Source of the DNA: Vandiemenella viatica | Taxonomy: Eukaryota > Arthropoda > Insecta > Orthoptera > Morabidae | DNA: 64,000 bases | Direction of reading: 5' to 3' | NCBI GenBank assembly: GCA_031002005.1 | Contig: CM061914.1 | Coordinates: forward strand, 193,086,685-193,150,684 | In this document: one piece after another, positions 21,097 to 32,072 of the stretch | Layout of the letters: each line of letters begins with the position of its first letter | Numbering within the stretch: position 1 is the first letter of the stretch | Translations under genes and position numbers: made by a program | Notes under the pieces: model-generated | The model's input: the letters and a program-made list of their open reading frames with translations, nothing else | Told to the model about the DNA's origin: nothing | Databases searched by the model: none

Positions 21097-22094
21097 GGTG
21101 TGGTATTTTATAAATCTACAAGGATAATGGCGAAACATGAGCAGATAAGACACAAATATTTTTATATTTGATAAATTATCGCTTCCAAACACCTGAGATA
21201 AACGACGGAGTGGTGTGACAGCCATCAGACGTGATACATCGCATTTAAATAACCCTGATGAAGGCCCCAGATTGGGAGCCGAAACGTTGGACGTAAAACA
21301 TCGATAAAAGCAGCGCGAATCCCGCAAAATCAAGTGAAATATTTGGTAATTTTGTCTTAAAATACGTTGGAAGATAAATAGAGGTGGATCGGAAGATGCG
21401 TGCGTTGTTTCTTCGTTGATCAGTCAGAGATATTACTTTTCACGTGGAGATATTGTGGCCGTTTTTATGAGTGCCTCTTAGTACTGCGGTCACGTATAAA
21501 ATGGACACCGACTTGTAACAACCATTCGCCACGCAATGAAAGGACCTGAACTGTCCTCATCATAGGTAATCAGCGGGTAATACGCGGTAATGATACTACT
21601 CAGGGCAGAGCAGACAGACATTAATATCTGTGGGAGGTGGTGTGCTCCGCGCTAATGGCTGTCTCACCGCACGCGTTACGTAATCACACGTCACAACCCG
21701 CCCCCTGTACCGTACCTGATCCTTCTTTTCCTCTCAGGTTGGCTGATTCTGGACTTTTTTTGATAACCTTTTTGGTTACGATGAATATGGCTGGATATTG
21801 TCTTCGATTGGGAACTGTTTAGCTTTGTGTCGTTCTATTATTCTTTGAACTTTCTGTGGCCCACAATGTAAACTGCTTACAGCACAGCCAGACGTCCTAG
21901 TTATCAGACAAATTGCGCAATTTGTCTTTCTTCCCTCGTGGTGTGGTATTTTATAAATCTATAAGGATAAAAATCTTAAGGTTAAACTGTACAACCTTAA
22001 TACGAAGTGACATGTATGGGATGACATTTTAAAACACTGTCAAGGTTTTAGATGTATTGTAAGAAATAGACAACGCTTTATACACAGGATATTA
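21093..22094. other. Intergenic with a 32-base direct repeat
   Basis: 'ggtgtggtattttataaatc' and the following 'tacaaggataa' at about 21096-21127 recurs with one change at about 21941-21972. Around 21255 'gatgaaggcccc' and 'gccgaaacgttgg' form a motif I have seen in dispersed insect repeats. No coding sequence is recognised. Confidence 0.4.
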
Positions 22095-22495
22095 CGATGT
22101 GTGATCAGAAAGTAAGGTTACAAAGCCTGTAGTGAAACGTTTTTCATTTTATTTCATACAACGAATACAGGGAACATGTATTAGGTTATTTTTCGATACG
22201 GTTTCCGTACCGGTTTAGGCACTTATCGCTTCGTGGGATGAGTTTGAATCTTCTCTCGTTGTGGCGAAGTGTTTCGCCTCCTCGTCTAAAGCGAATGGTT
22301 GGCCTCCTAGGCGCTCCTTCAAGTGAGGAAAAAGGTGCGAGCCGTGTTAAAGTCGGTTGATATCGTGCTCGGTCACCCATTGAGATCCTCGTCGGTGACG
22401 TTTTCTCTACAAGCCGCAAACCTTCGACGCCATTCTGCGACAAGCTGAGGAGACATTCCAGCCTCTCCGTGAACATCTACCAGCTGCCGAAATTT
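22095..22495 (-). pseudogene. Mariner-like transposase remnant, C-terminal
   Basis: The minus strand ends in RSDKCLNRYGNRIEK and a stop near 22186, the standard C-terminus of mariner-type transposases (K.D KCIN..GDYVEK). Beyond the stop, at 22095, 'tgtgatcagaaagtaaggtta' resembles a mariner inverted end. Upstream, conserved scraps such as FRRGGETLRHNERRF are present but no DDD triad is recognisable. The copy is fragmentary; no opposite inverted repeat was found. Confidence 0.55.
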
Positions 22496-22599
22496 TAAAG
22501 AAATCAGGGCTAAAGTACCGCGAAGGAATTACTTTGTGCTATATAACAATCAAGTATCTAATACTAAAAGCAGAGAATCACGAGAGACATGCATAAGTT

Positions 22600-23490
22600 A
22601 AAAATAATGTGACAAGGTTGTAGTCTATCCCTATTAATATTCAACTTGTATGCAAGGAAAGCAATAAAGCAAGTGAAAGACAAATTTTCATGTGGCCTAT
22701 GTGTTCAAGGACAAAAAATCAGTATGCTTCGATTTGCTGATGACATTGTCTTGTTAGCAGAACAGGCTGAGGATATTCAGAAGTTAATGAATGGCATGAA
22801 CAAGATACTGAAGGAAGGTTTTGGACTGAACACAAAACCAAAGCAAGACAAAAGTGATGAAATGTAACAGAAATAACAGCAATAATAGTATATTAAATAT
22901 AAAGATAAGGTCAGATGCGATAGGAGAAGTGAGTGAATTTTGCTACGTGGGAAGTAAAATTACAACTTATGGCCGAAGCAGGAATGATGTTAAAAGCAGA
23001 ATAACACTAGTAAAAAGAGCCTTCATGAGAAAGAGAAATCTTTTAGTTTCAAACATTGATTTAGGACTTAAAAAGAACTTTTTAAAACTCTATGAGTGGA
23101 GCACAGCACTTTATGGTAGCGAAAGATGGACTTTAGGAGAACCAGAAAGAAGGAAAATTGAAGCATTTGAAATGGGGTGTTATAGAAGGATTCTGAAAAT
23201 GAACATGTTTTGGAAACGATGGCTGAGGAAAGAAGTTTGTGGAAGAAGCTTACAGAAAGAAGAGACCGGCTGGTAGGTCATATTTTGAGACATGCAGGAT
23301 TGGTTATTTTGTTAGTAGACGAAACAGTCGAAGGTAAGAACTGTAGAGGAAGACAGAGATTAGAATATATGAAGCAGATAATTGAGGACGTGGGCTGTAA
23401 GGGGTATGTAGAGATGAAGAGGTTAGCACAAGATAGGAAGGGATGGAGGGTTGCATCAAACCAGTCGAAAGACTGATGACAGCAAAAAAA
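22600..23490 (+). mobile_element. RTE-like LINE, 5'-truncated, 3' half of ORF
   Basis: Encodes the end of an endonuclease-reverse transcriptase protein in broken frames: the RQGCSLS..IFNLY block (motif B), QGQKISMLRFADDIVLLAE (motif C, catalytic FADD intact), SEFCYVGSKITTYGRS, AFMRKRNLLVSN, LKLYEWSTALYGSE, FEMGCYRRILK, then VGHILRHAGLV and GRQRLEYMKQIIEDVGC, with a stop near 23476. The 3' end is short: a hairpin cagtc-gaaa-gactg (23462-23475), 'atgacagc' and an A tract. Motif order and this tail fit RTE/BovB-type elements as I know them. At least two frameshifts (near 22860 and 23215). Confidence 0.75.
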
Positions 23491-24081
23491 AACTACTTTG
23501 ACCTTATTCACGCTTACACTTTTAAAAGGAAGTGTAAATTTCAAATAAATAATTGACTTTGATTTTATCTGCTGTTATAGACAAAGGACAATTGTTTGTT
23601 GTGCAAGAAAGTCCAAAAAACTAAGCTGAACAGAGCTAAAATGTTATAATGTTAGGCAGAGATGAAAGAAATTACAGTGCAAAGTTGATTTAAATTTAAC
23701 TGTTGACTTTTATTTATTCATAGCTACTATATGCAGAAATCCCTGTTCTCTGGAGCAATTATTAGAAGCAGGCTTCAGTTTAACAAAAGAATATTCCAAA
23801 CTGAAGATAAGAAATAGAGAAATTTATTAAAACTCAGAGAAAGTTTAGACTAACTGTAGATAATCGCGATATATATCGATAAAATATAAAATATTTATTC
23901 GTTTTTAAAATTTACTTTGAATCTTTTTCATAACAATAAGAATTTCAGTAATTTAAAATCAAATATGGTTATTTAAAAACATCCTAGCCAAATACTCCAA
24001 GAAGTGAATCACGGAAAGTTTACCCATAACGTGAAAAATATCAGTAAAAATTTGTGAAGGACGTTTGTTTGAACTAAGTAC

Positions 24082-24132
<51 letters not shown>

Positions 24133-25072
24133 CGTATAGTGCGATATAATGTATGTGAGGATGCAGAATAAATATGTATTCGAGTGAAACTCGAAGTGAT
24201 TGATATTGGTCAAAAAGTTGATGAATCTCTTTCTGTGGACAAGAGGAAGAAAAAGGGAGTGTAATGTTTCCTTTCGGGTAAAGGGATGTACTATTGATAT
24301 AAAACATGATGGGAGAGTCCACATTGTACGTTGTTTAATACATTATAGAGGATACTACATTAACTCACTTTGCTAAGAGCGTAGGGAGAAACCTATAAGA
24401 GGTAAAGTAAATAATGTTATTTGCAACGAGAGACGGTCTGCAGTAGTAGTATATATGTGATACACCAAATAAGTAAAATCTGAGAAATATAAGGAGACTT
24501 CTAGCAGAGATTGGCCGTTGTAATGTCGGTATTGTACAAGATGAATATCGCCGGTTCTATTACTGATCCTTGTGGCTGTTTATTTTGATTTGCGGGTGTT
24601 GTAGGTTGTAGCTCTGTAATGTGATGCCTATACGAGCTGTAGGTCGGAGCCAGCGCCTAGTAAGTCTCTGGTGTGTGTTTGAACAGGTCCTCCGTTTTTT
24701 GTGTGTCCAGTGGTCGGTTCCGGGCCCCTCGAAACAAGCGCAGTAAATCCTGTCCTGTAACGGTGGTCTGGGCGCCTGCACTCGTCAGATAAGACGACCC
24801 AACTCACCGCACTCACTCTAATGAGCACTCACTCGGCTGACTTGCAGAATAGGTCGCGATCATTTTTACGACGGCGGACTGTACTCGCTCGCAATCTAGG
24901 AGGCCGTGACAGGAGTAGTTGCTGAGACTGCCACCAGCAGGCACCACTAGCGGCATACCTGCACTTATTCGCATAGAGTTATCGTGGCCATATGTGATTT
25001 TCGAACGATAAAGTCACCAAAGAAATATAACACAACAATTGTTAAGAGACGGTATTTTCATTTATAAAAGAC
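23491..25072. other. Intergenic with a 44-base A tract (24087-24130)
   Basis: AT-rich to about 24450, then more balanced sequence to 24990. The A tract at 24087-24130 has no recognisable element in front of it. Small open frames at 24560-24830 have no recognisable domain. Confidence 0.35.
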
Positions 25073-25297
25073 ATAATGGTAGGTCACATTTTGAGACATG
25101 CTGGATTGGTTAATTTGTTAATGGAGGGAACAGTCGAGGGTAAGAACTGTAGAGGAAGACAGAGATTAGAATATATGAAGCAGATAATTGAGGACGTGGG
25201 TTGTAAGGGATATGTAGAGATGAAGAGGTTAGCAGAAAATAGGAAGGGATGGAGGATTACAGCACCCCAATTAAGATACTGATGAGAAAAAAAATAT
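25073..25297 (+). mobile_element. RTE-like LINE, extreme 3' fragment
   Basis: Starts abruptly at 'atggtaggtcacattttgag' and encodes VGHILRHAGLVNLLMEG, then GRQRLEYMKQIIEDVGCKGY and a stop, closely matching 23270-23476. Its 3' hairpin is degraded ('ccccaattaagatactg') and is followed by an A-rich tail. It is a severely 5'-truncated insertion. Confidence 0.8.
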
Positions 25298-25424
25298 TAA
25301 TGTTTGTATGTTTATGGCTTCATTCACCGCATAGTACTGGAAAATATTAACCTATTATTCAGATATAAACTCGAGTCTGCAAAAACAAACCGAGTGAATA
25401 ATTTGTGTTACCCATAGAGAAGCC

Positions 25425-26580
25425 ATCCGTGAAGATTTTTCACTCATTTCCGGTATTCCTAAAGTCCTTGTTTTGCTTCCATAATGTTCTGTGCTCCACA
25501 CATAGAGTTTTAAAAAGTTCTTTCTGAGTCCTAGATCAATATTTGAAACTAAAAGATTTCGCTTTAAATTAAATTTAAGTTTAATTTAATTGCAATGGAG
25601 GGAACACTCCGGTGATAATTTCTCAGCACACCAATTTTTCTTCCCGTTTCCCGTTCCCACCTACTTTTTCCCACTGTAAATTTCAATTTTAAATTGTTTG
25701 AACCTTTTTGGTAAATTATTCATCAGTTCTCATGGTAACTTACTACAATCCCCGAACCCATCACCTATGAAAGAATATCTCACTACACCCTTGTGCCTGA
25801 AATCGAGTACCAGCTTGTGGCCATGGTCATCTTTTCCCTTCCATGCATTACTTTCAATTCTTATACCAATATCTTTCCACGCCTCATCACCAATATACGC
25901 CTTGTACACTTTCATGACCCTATTCACCATCCTCCTGTCTTCCAATGAATCCCGTTCCAGTTCTTTTATCATATCTGTTACTGATTGTGTTTTGCGGTGA
26001 TTTCCAGAAACAAATCTAGCAGCTCTTTTTTGCACCTTCTCCAACTCCTGTATTTGATACTCAAAATGTGGCTCCCATACTACACTACCATATTCGAGCA
26101 ATGGTCTGACCAAAGTTTCGTAATCAGATTCCTTTACTTCTCTCTTACATCCCCTCATCACTCTCTCTAACAAGTGAAAGATTTTGAACCCTTTCCCTAC
26201 CACCTGTCCAATGTGTCCTGCCCAGTTAAGCTTGTTATCAAATGTAATGCCAAGATATTTACATTTCAAGTCATCAACAAGCAATTCTTTCCCCATATTA
26301 TAATCATAATCAACCTTCAGTTTTTCGTCTGTGTATCTAATAAGTTGACTCTTCTTTGCATTTATCTTCATCCCATGTTTACCAACCCAACTAGATATCA
26401 TGTTCAGATTACCTTGCAACTGTCCACAGTCCTCTTAAGTTTTGATCCTTTTATATAGCATTATGTCATTTGCAAACAGTCTAATTTTTCATGAAGGGTC
26501 TTTTTGCTAGTGATATTATGCTTTTAACACCATTCCTGATTCGGCCGTCAGTTGTTATTTTACCTCCTGAGCAGCGGAAT
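25425..26580 (-). mobile_element. RTE-like LINE fragment (minus) interrupted by LINE-A
   Basis: Sequence at 25425-25572 is the reverse complement of the 'RNLLVSN...LKLY.WST' to 'LGIPE' coding region of the RTE family. After the nested LINE-A, the preceding RTE segment resumes at about 26487 ('catgaagggtctttttgcta', then 'attatgcttttaacaccatt' and 'cctgattcggccgtcagttg'). Joined across the insertion, the order is exactly that of the copy at 22970-23150. It is decayed, with both termini missing. Confidence 0.75.
25573..26486 (-). mobile_element. LINE-A, minus orientation, nested in RTE copy; longest clean frame of the family
   Basis: An uninterrupted minus-strand frame of 229 residues (25730-26419) covers LQGNLNMISSWVGKHGMKIN-type reverse transcriptase sequence after the FADD motif, CKYLGITFDNKLNWAGHI (palm end/thumb), GKGFKIFHLLERVMRGCKRE, LVRPLLEYGSVVWEPHFEYQ, KRAARFVSGNHRKTQSV, MIKELERDSLEDRR and DHGHKLVLDFRHKG. 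The catalytic residues themselves lie 5' of the copy's break. Sequence just past the frame at 26455-26490 matches the start of the 'cattatgtcatttgcaaac' (FADD) region. The 3' end, with hairpin and ttaaatt tail, is at 25573-25620. It is probably one of the younger copies in the window. Confidence 0.8.
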
Positions 26581-27474
26581 ACATTACGTTAACTGTGACG
26601 GAACGGAGGACTGTATAGTTTGAGGAATAAGGCTGGTCATGTGACTCCAACCTGTTGCTGGTCTGTGGATTCCGATGGTACTGGTCACCGAGACTCCGAC
26701 TGGTATACGAGGAAGGTGGCGTTGATCCGTTAGGACCAGCACACTCGACTGCCACACCACAGATAGCTAACGGCGTCTTGATTGAATCACAGACCACTTT
26801 CAGAAGCGCCAGCAAAGCCGTCGTGTGAGGCTTCGACATTCTGGTAGCAACACTCGTTCACCGGTTGCTGTAGTTACGGTTACAGGGTGTTTCCCGCACT
26901 CAGGAAGACAAACTCTGGTGGTCTACCCATTCGCCGCCTCAAAAATAGCGAAATAACCTCGCGACTGGGTGTCAAGAGTCTCAGTCTACTGACCTATCAC
27001 CTGCCAGTTTACTCGACTCGTTTTACCAAAGCTACGTGACCGTGTGATCAAAGATATTACGTTTCTACTATTACTTATTGCTAGCAATGAGCAGGTAATC
27101 AGTGATAAAAATTGAAAATGTAGTGGAAAGAATAGAGTGACTTTAATAACTTCACTGAATGTAAGTACATGAACAAACATCTGAAAATAACTCATAGAAA
27201 ATAGCTATCATGAAATGGAAAATCATTACTAATAAAATCTTGTCACTCGGAATATCTTTCTGAGCCAGCAGAGGGGTGAATAACGCATTAGCCTTTTCCT
27301 ATAAAATTCTGCATGACGCTTTGCGAGGTGTTCAGTCGTGAAGAAGGAAAAAGACTTCCACGAGCGTCGCCTACTGACTGAGCTCTCGAGCTAAAAGAGG
27401 TGGGTGGGGGAGTCACGTGATGCCATTACCATTGTGTTAGATTGTTGGTGGTTTCGTTAGTAAGATAAATAATC
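26581..27474. other. Intergenic, no gene recognised
   Basis: Moderate GC in the first 300 bases, then AT-rich. No domain, terminal repeat or RNA gene can be supported. Confidence 0.35.
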
Positions 27475-28343
27475 AGTCCACCATAAAGTTCAGTTTAACA
27501 TTTGTTTTTATTCAGCAACACGTCGTCAAAGATAATGGTTACATGCATTCATACAATCCAGAGGTTGCATACAACACTTCTTCCACAGATAATACAGTTC
27601 CCGGCTGTCGCAAACTGAGTTGGTGAAAAACTTTGCCGAAAAACTAACTCTGTCCTTCTGCTGATTGCTTTATATAAGCAACATCGAAATTTCTAGAACA
27701 CTTCAAAAGCTTCCGACAGATATTTCTCGAACATTAACAATACTTAAACAATTCAAACATATTAAAAACAATCAAAATTAATACCAAATCATTTACAATC
27801 GATACAAAATGGAAATTAAAGATACTTAAACACAAAATTATTCACAGAAATCATTTTAAACTGTAGCAAATTGTCCTTTAGACATCGTAATTTGCATTAA
27901 TACGTGTAATTAGGAACATTTAAGCAATTCTCTTGTACAATTCTGTTCTTAAACATATTAAATGGCCTTTATATAATTTATTTTCATAGAACAAAGTCTG
28001 TTTACATTGAAATACAGGAAATTGCAAAACAAACATACAAGATCATATTACACCAAACTCTAGCTTACTACAAATGATTCATAAAATACAATTCCATTTA
28101 ATTTTAGGTTGGAGGGCTGTCAGGGCCGGCGTTAGGGAGGGGTAAGCGGGTCAAAAGTACCTGGGCCCACCGGCTAATGGGGGGCCCCGAATATCGATTG
28201 TAGGGGCCCTCAGGCCATGAAGACAAGAATCCACCCATTGTCGTCCGGCCAGTTTGTAGAGCTACATAAAAAAAAAATAAAAAAAGGTCTCCCATTTTAC
28301 CCCGGGCCCAAAATTCCTAGTGCCGGCCCTGAGGGCTGTTACA
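27475..28343 (-). repeat. Solo-LTR-like repeat, copy 2, interrupted by a hAT MITE
   Basis: Inverted, diverged copy of 8156-8788. On the minus strand it begins tgtaacagccct (28343 downward) and ends 'ggtggact' at 27475. It keeps the TATA region (RC of 'gctttatataagc', about 27668-27680). Without the 211-bp MITE and its duplicated 8 bases, it is about 650 bases long, close to copy 1. No internal retrotransposon sequence adjoins it. Confidence 0.55.
28121..28331. mobile_element. 211-bp hAT-type MITE with perfect 8-bp target duplication
   Basis: The ends are cagggccggcgttagg (left) and, inverted, cagggccggcactagg (right), 13 of 16 matching. agggctgt occurs immediately outside both ends (28113-28120, 28332-28339), the 8-bp duplication typical of hAT transposition. 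The interior is rich in 'gggccc' blocks and has no reading frame. It must move with a transposase supplied elsewhere. Confidence 0.85.
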
Positions 28344-29752
28344 ATTGGTTTAAAGTCTGTTACCAAGGGCTTTAGAGCTGCTATAGTGGGGAGCTCGATT
28401 AACACGGGAAGTGCGTCTGCTTAACCTTGAGGTGAAATTAAATTACTGTAGGCTTGAGGAAATAACTCCTAGCGAAAATTACTATAGTATAAAGCTTAAA
28501 ATCCGTTAATATGCTTCACGGGTACCAGCCCACGTCATGATTGTTTTTTTTAATTTTTTATGTGTGTCATTGCCTCAACGGCTGTGTGTGAAGCCCCACT
28601 ACGTGCGGTAGCTCAACTTCCAGGAGTCAGGTTGGTTGTTTTGGAACACTGTTTATTTTATCTCTTTCAGGTAAAAACCATGGCTATGATCATCAAAGAT
28701 GATCTTAGTGCTGAAAAATTCCTCCGGTTTTCATGTGTTATTGTTTGTGTTTATACTTGTAACGGGTTAATGGCATTTCCCCATTACTTTGGAAGATAAT
28801 TTGAGAAGTTTTAAATATTGGCGGTTTGCGTGGTTGTCTGGTGACGTCAGCATCCGCCAAGTCCGTGGGTTTAGTGAGGTAGGACCCAATTTTAAAGCAT
28901 GGGTTGAAACTGGTCGTCGTCTAGTGACGTCAACATCTGCCGGGTCCATGAACTTGGGGGTGTAAACCCCAAATTCGGAAGCATGGTGCGCTTGGGAGAA
29001 AGACGCACCTAGGCTTCTGGGCGGGCAGTCTGCCGTTGGCCGTGGAATAGGTGAGTCCGTCGTGAAAGTGAACAGTCAGTTGAGTCGACGAGAACGCGTG
29101 TTCATTATGATAAAAAATTAATTTTGGAGAAGGTGATTTCTTTGGTGATATGAAGGAACTTTATTAATGAAGAAAGTATTTGCAGAATTTTATATGAATT
29201 GTTTCGTGGTGAGCCGTAGGCATGTTCTGAGAACTAGTAAGGGTTTTGTATGAATGAAAAGAGTGCGTGTTATTCAGTCTAAATTTATCGGAGGCATTAC
29301 CTGTAATCTTAAAGGATCGAAGTACAGATAGCGAACTTTCATAAAGGTTGGGAGTTGGAGCGAGACTATCTTTTTAACTATTAAATGCATGTGTTTCAAA
29401 TAAGAAGGTGCATTTTTATTTCATTTACCGACTTAACATCGGTTGGCGGCCGTCAGAGAAAGAACCAGAATCTAGTGAGTGCGCGGAAGCTTTAAAGGTT
29501 CACAGTAAGTATTGTAACCGATCCACCAGCATAACCGCGACATACTGGTTGGTATAGTACACAGAGAGGCCCTTTGTACTTGTGCCACTGCATAGGCATG
29601 ATAGTTCCGTCGGATAAGGACTTTTAGCCTGGCGGTACCCTTTGTGTGTTTCGGAAGGTTAGGCCTCAATGGGCTGGCACCGTGTTTCACCCACTCCCGT
29701 CTTCCACCTTTGATTCAACCACAGTAGAAACAAACACTACACCGAAAGTACA
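28344..29752. other. Intergenic; short two-unit repeat at 28835-28990
   Basis: Two direct, diverged units of about 75-80 bases: '..tggtgacgtcagcatccgcc' with 'gggttt...ggacccaatttta' and then 'cta-gtgacgtcaacatctgcc' with 'aaaccccaaattcgg', each ending in 'aagcatgg'. No gene is recognised elsewhere in the stretch. Confidence 0.4.
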
Positions 29753-29760
29753 CCCACTTA

Positions 29761-29970
29761 CAGGGGCGGATTCAGGGGGGGGGGGGCTAGAGGATTCAAG
29801 CCCCCCCCCCAAAAGTATCTAGGCCCATCTCAGACATTTTAATGTTGGAGACGTTTTTTTAGCTCAAGACCCCCCCTCCCCAAGCCAAAATTCACTAGAG
29901 GCAAGCCCTCCCCCCCAAAACCAAAGTCCGCTCAAGCCCATCCCAAAAGAAAATCCTGGATCCGCCCCTG
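29761..29970. mobile_element. 210-bp hAT-type MITE
   Basis: Termini caggggcggattcagg and, inverted, caggggcggatccagg. Flanking 8-mers cccactta and cccactac match at six positions, consistent with a mutated hAT 8-bp duplication. The interior has G and C homopolymer runs around 29778-29810 and no coding capacity. Confidence 0.8.
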
Positions 29971-30734
29971 CCCACTACTGTCATAAACTGTTAAAACAAC
30001 CATCACGAAAATACTCCTGCGTCACTGAAAGGGGGTGGAGTTGGCAAGGGGAAACTACCCAGAAGAAAAGTACTCGCCAATCTAACGGTTGAAAATGAAA
30101 AGATGATTCTGCAGCCCAGCTTCGGTCGTCGGTGGTAATTTTAAGTAACAGTACCCAGTCACTTCTCGTATTACAACTGGTGCTATATTTCATCTTCTGC
30201 TGTTGCTATCGACTCGCATCTGCTCAGCGTATTAACACTGATTAAGAGTGCTGAGTGGAAGATTGGAGCTGTCAGAGTAGCGGAATATTTCTAACGAGAC
30301 AGCAATTGGTTGAGTAATGGCGGTCCGTCAAGTGCGGCCGATCGGACGCGGGGATTAATGCGTCACTGCTGCCACCATCCGTCAGCGGCGGGAACCAGTC
30401 GCGCGCTTCGCAGTCCGTGCGGGCTCCGATGTCTCCACTCCAGTAAATCTGCCAATTAGGATGATAATTAATCCAGTGAAACCGGCTGGATTCTGCGACT
30501 GCGACAGATGTCCCATTGCGTGTACTCCACCACACCAGCAAGACAAACAGCTCCACTTCCAGTCTCCAGGGCGACGAGGAACTATTTTCTTTATTAAACT
30601 TGGTAGCTATAAATTTGACACCTTAATTTCAGCCCAGAAGAGTGTTCCAATGTTCTAATTAAGTGGGGAAGGAGCTACTTATTGAAGACTCGACATGTAA
30701 ATACCTCGACAGCATAGCTACCATTTGATATCTA
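29971..30734. other. Intergenic, no gene recognised
   Basis: Balanced composition. Short frames on both strands have no recognisable domain. Confidence 0.35.
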
Positions 30735-30835
30735 ACTTAACTGGACAGGACACATTGGACAGGTAGTAGGGAAAGGGTTCAAAATCCTTCAAATTTGGGA
30801 AAGAGGGATGAGGGGATACACTAGAGAAGTAAGGG
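30735..30835 (+). mobile_element. LINE-A fragment, cut off at the C-rich repeat
   Basis: 'aactggacaggacacattgg', 'acaggtagtagggaaagggt' and 'gatgaggggatacactag' followed by 'agaagtaaggg' match the GHIGQVVGKGFKI...RVMRG.TREV part of the family. The match stops at 30835, where the C-rich sequence begins; the rest of the LINE is not seen beyond 36340. Confidence 0.65.
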
Positions 30836-31053
30836 GGCGTCGATTAATGCTGTAAGGTGTTTTTCCGAAATTCCGGACCCCCCCCCTCCCCCCTCTGGCG
30901 AAATTTCGTGAGATTTGGTCGGACCACCCCTCTAAAATGACGTGAGATTTTTACGGAGACGCTACTTTTAGAGACCCTTGTTTTTAGGTCTCACGCTTCC
31001 AATGGCGGTTATACCCTCCCTTAAGGTCGGGTTTCAGAACAAATACCCCCCAT
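30836..31053. repeat. C-rich repeat, left part (interrupted by the hAT element)
   Basis: Contains 'gaccccccccctcccccctc', 'tttcgtgagatttggtcgga' and 'ttttccgaaattccgg'. Similar phrases ('tttcgtgagattttgccgga', long C runs) return at 36135-36340 on the other side of the hAT element. I take both as parts of one pre-existing repeat; its outer ends are not resolved. Confidence 0.5.
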
Positions 31054-31264
31054 TAGAGGTGGGCGCCGCGCCGGCGTGACGCCGCCGTGTCTCTGTGGCG
31101 CGCCGCCGCCGCCGCCGACACTTGCTTCGCGGCGTGACCTTGAGCAATACTTACCAACACGACAACGTGCTTTTTTAAAAAAAAATTGTTAAATTGATTG
31201 AATAAGCAGGTGTTAAAAAGACTGAATTAACTAAAACTAATGTTAAAAAAAACTCTCTGTAATA

Positions 31265-31782
31265 GTGTTATATGACTATCTAAGTCAAACTAGTTGTTGT
31301 TGGAAATATTTCGGAAGTTTAGTGATAGAAAAAGCCAGTAAGAAGAAAATCATGAATTCCGGTCAAGTCAATTTCTTAGCTAGCCTAAAAGCGGTAAAAA
31401 CAAAGTATTTAAACCTGAGTGCTCAACGAATGAAGGAAAAGAAGACTGGAGACAAAATAGAACGCATGATAAGAGATGTAAATAAATAGTTGAGACTGAA
31501 TGAATAGCCGTTATTGATGCTGGAGAAAATGCGCGAAGAGCAGTTTCGTTGGCTAATATGGAGTGTATCTTGGTCATGGGCTCCATAATCTCGTGACAGT
31601 GGAGGCGTAAACAGAGATCCAGAAATTGAAAGGTTCGTAAAAAGAATGCTAGAAGATTTTCCGCAGAGCGAGAGATACCCCTTGTCAGCACATGCCAAAA
31701 AATCGAAAAAGAATTTATGGCTTCCCTTGATAGCGTCATTTAATGATGAGACCGATCCTATTTTAGAAAATGCTTATATGTA
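31265..31782 (+). pseudogene. Unrecognised frames inside the hAT element
   Basis: Plus-strand frames encode KKIMNSGQVNFLASLKAVK and AQRMKEKKTGDKIERMIRDV, then after stops EIERFVKRMLEDFPQSERY with SKKNLWLPLIASFNDETD. They are lysine- and glutamate-rich and look like decayed coding DNA rather than random sequence, but I do not recognise a domain. Position inside the hAT ends suggests old transposase or captured sequence. Confidence 0.3.
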
Positions 31783-32072
31783 ACCAGTACACACAGATTG
31801 GATGAAGTAGTTGAAGAGAGCTCGCTATTCGTATCAGGATCAGGAAATATTAAACTCTTTCTATCAAAACTGAAAGATCAACTCGTTGGCATAGATTTCC
31901 AGAGATGCTTGGAAGTTTAACCCACGTATGCAACTGTGGCATAATAAATAAGATGTTTAGAAAGATTGGACAAGATGAGATAAATATTAAGCAAAGACAT
32001 AAAAGATCTAGTAAAATTTTTAATAAGGTTTCGCGAAGCAGTTGAGGTCACGTCATCTCAAAAATATGTGCA

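Noticed and set aside
29776..29812. G-quadruplex or regulatory meaning of the poly-G/poly-C runs
   Set aside because: The runs lie inside a hAT MITE and pair with its own inverted half; length is also error-prone, so no separate function is supported.
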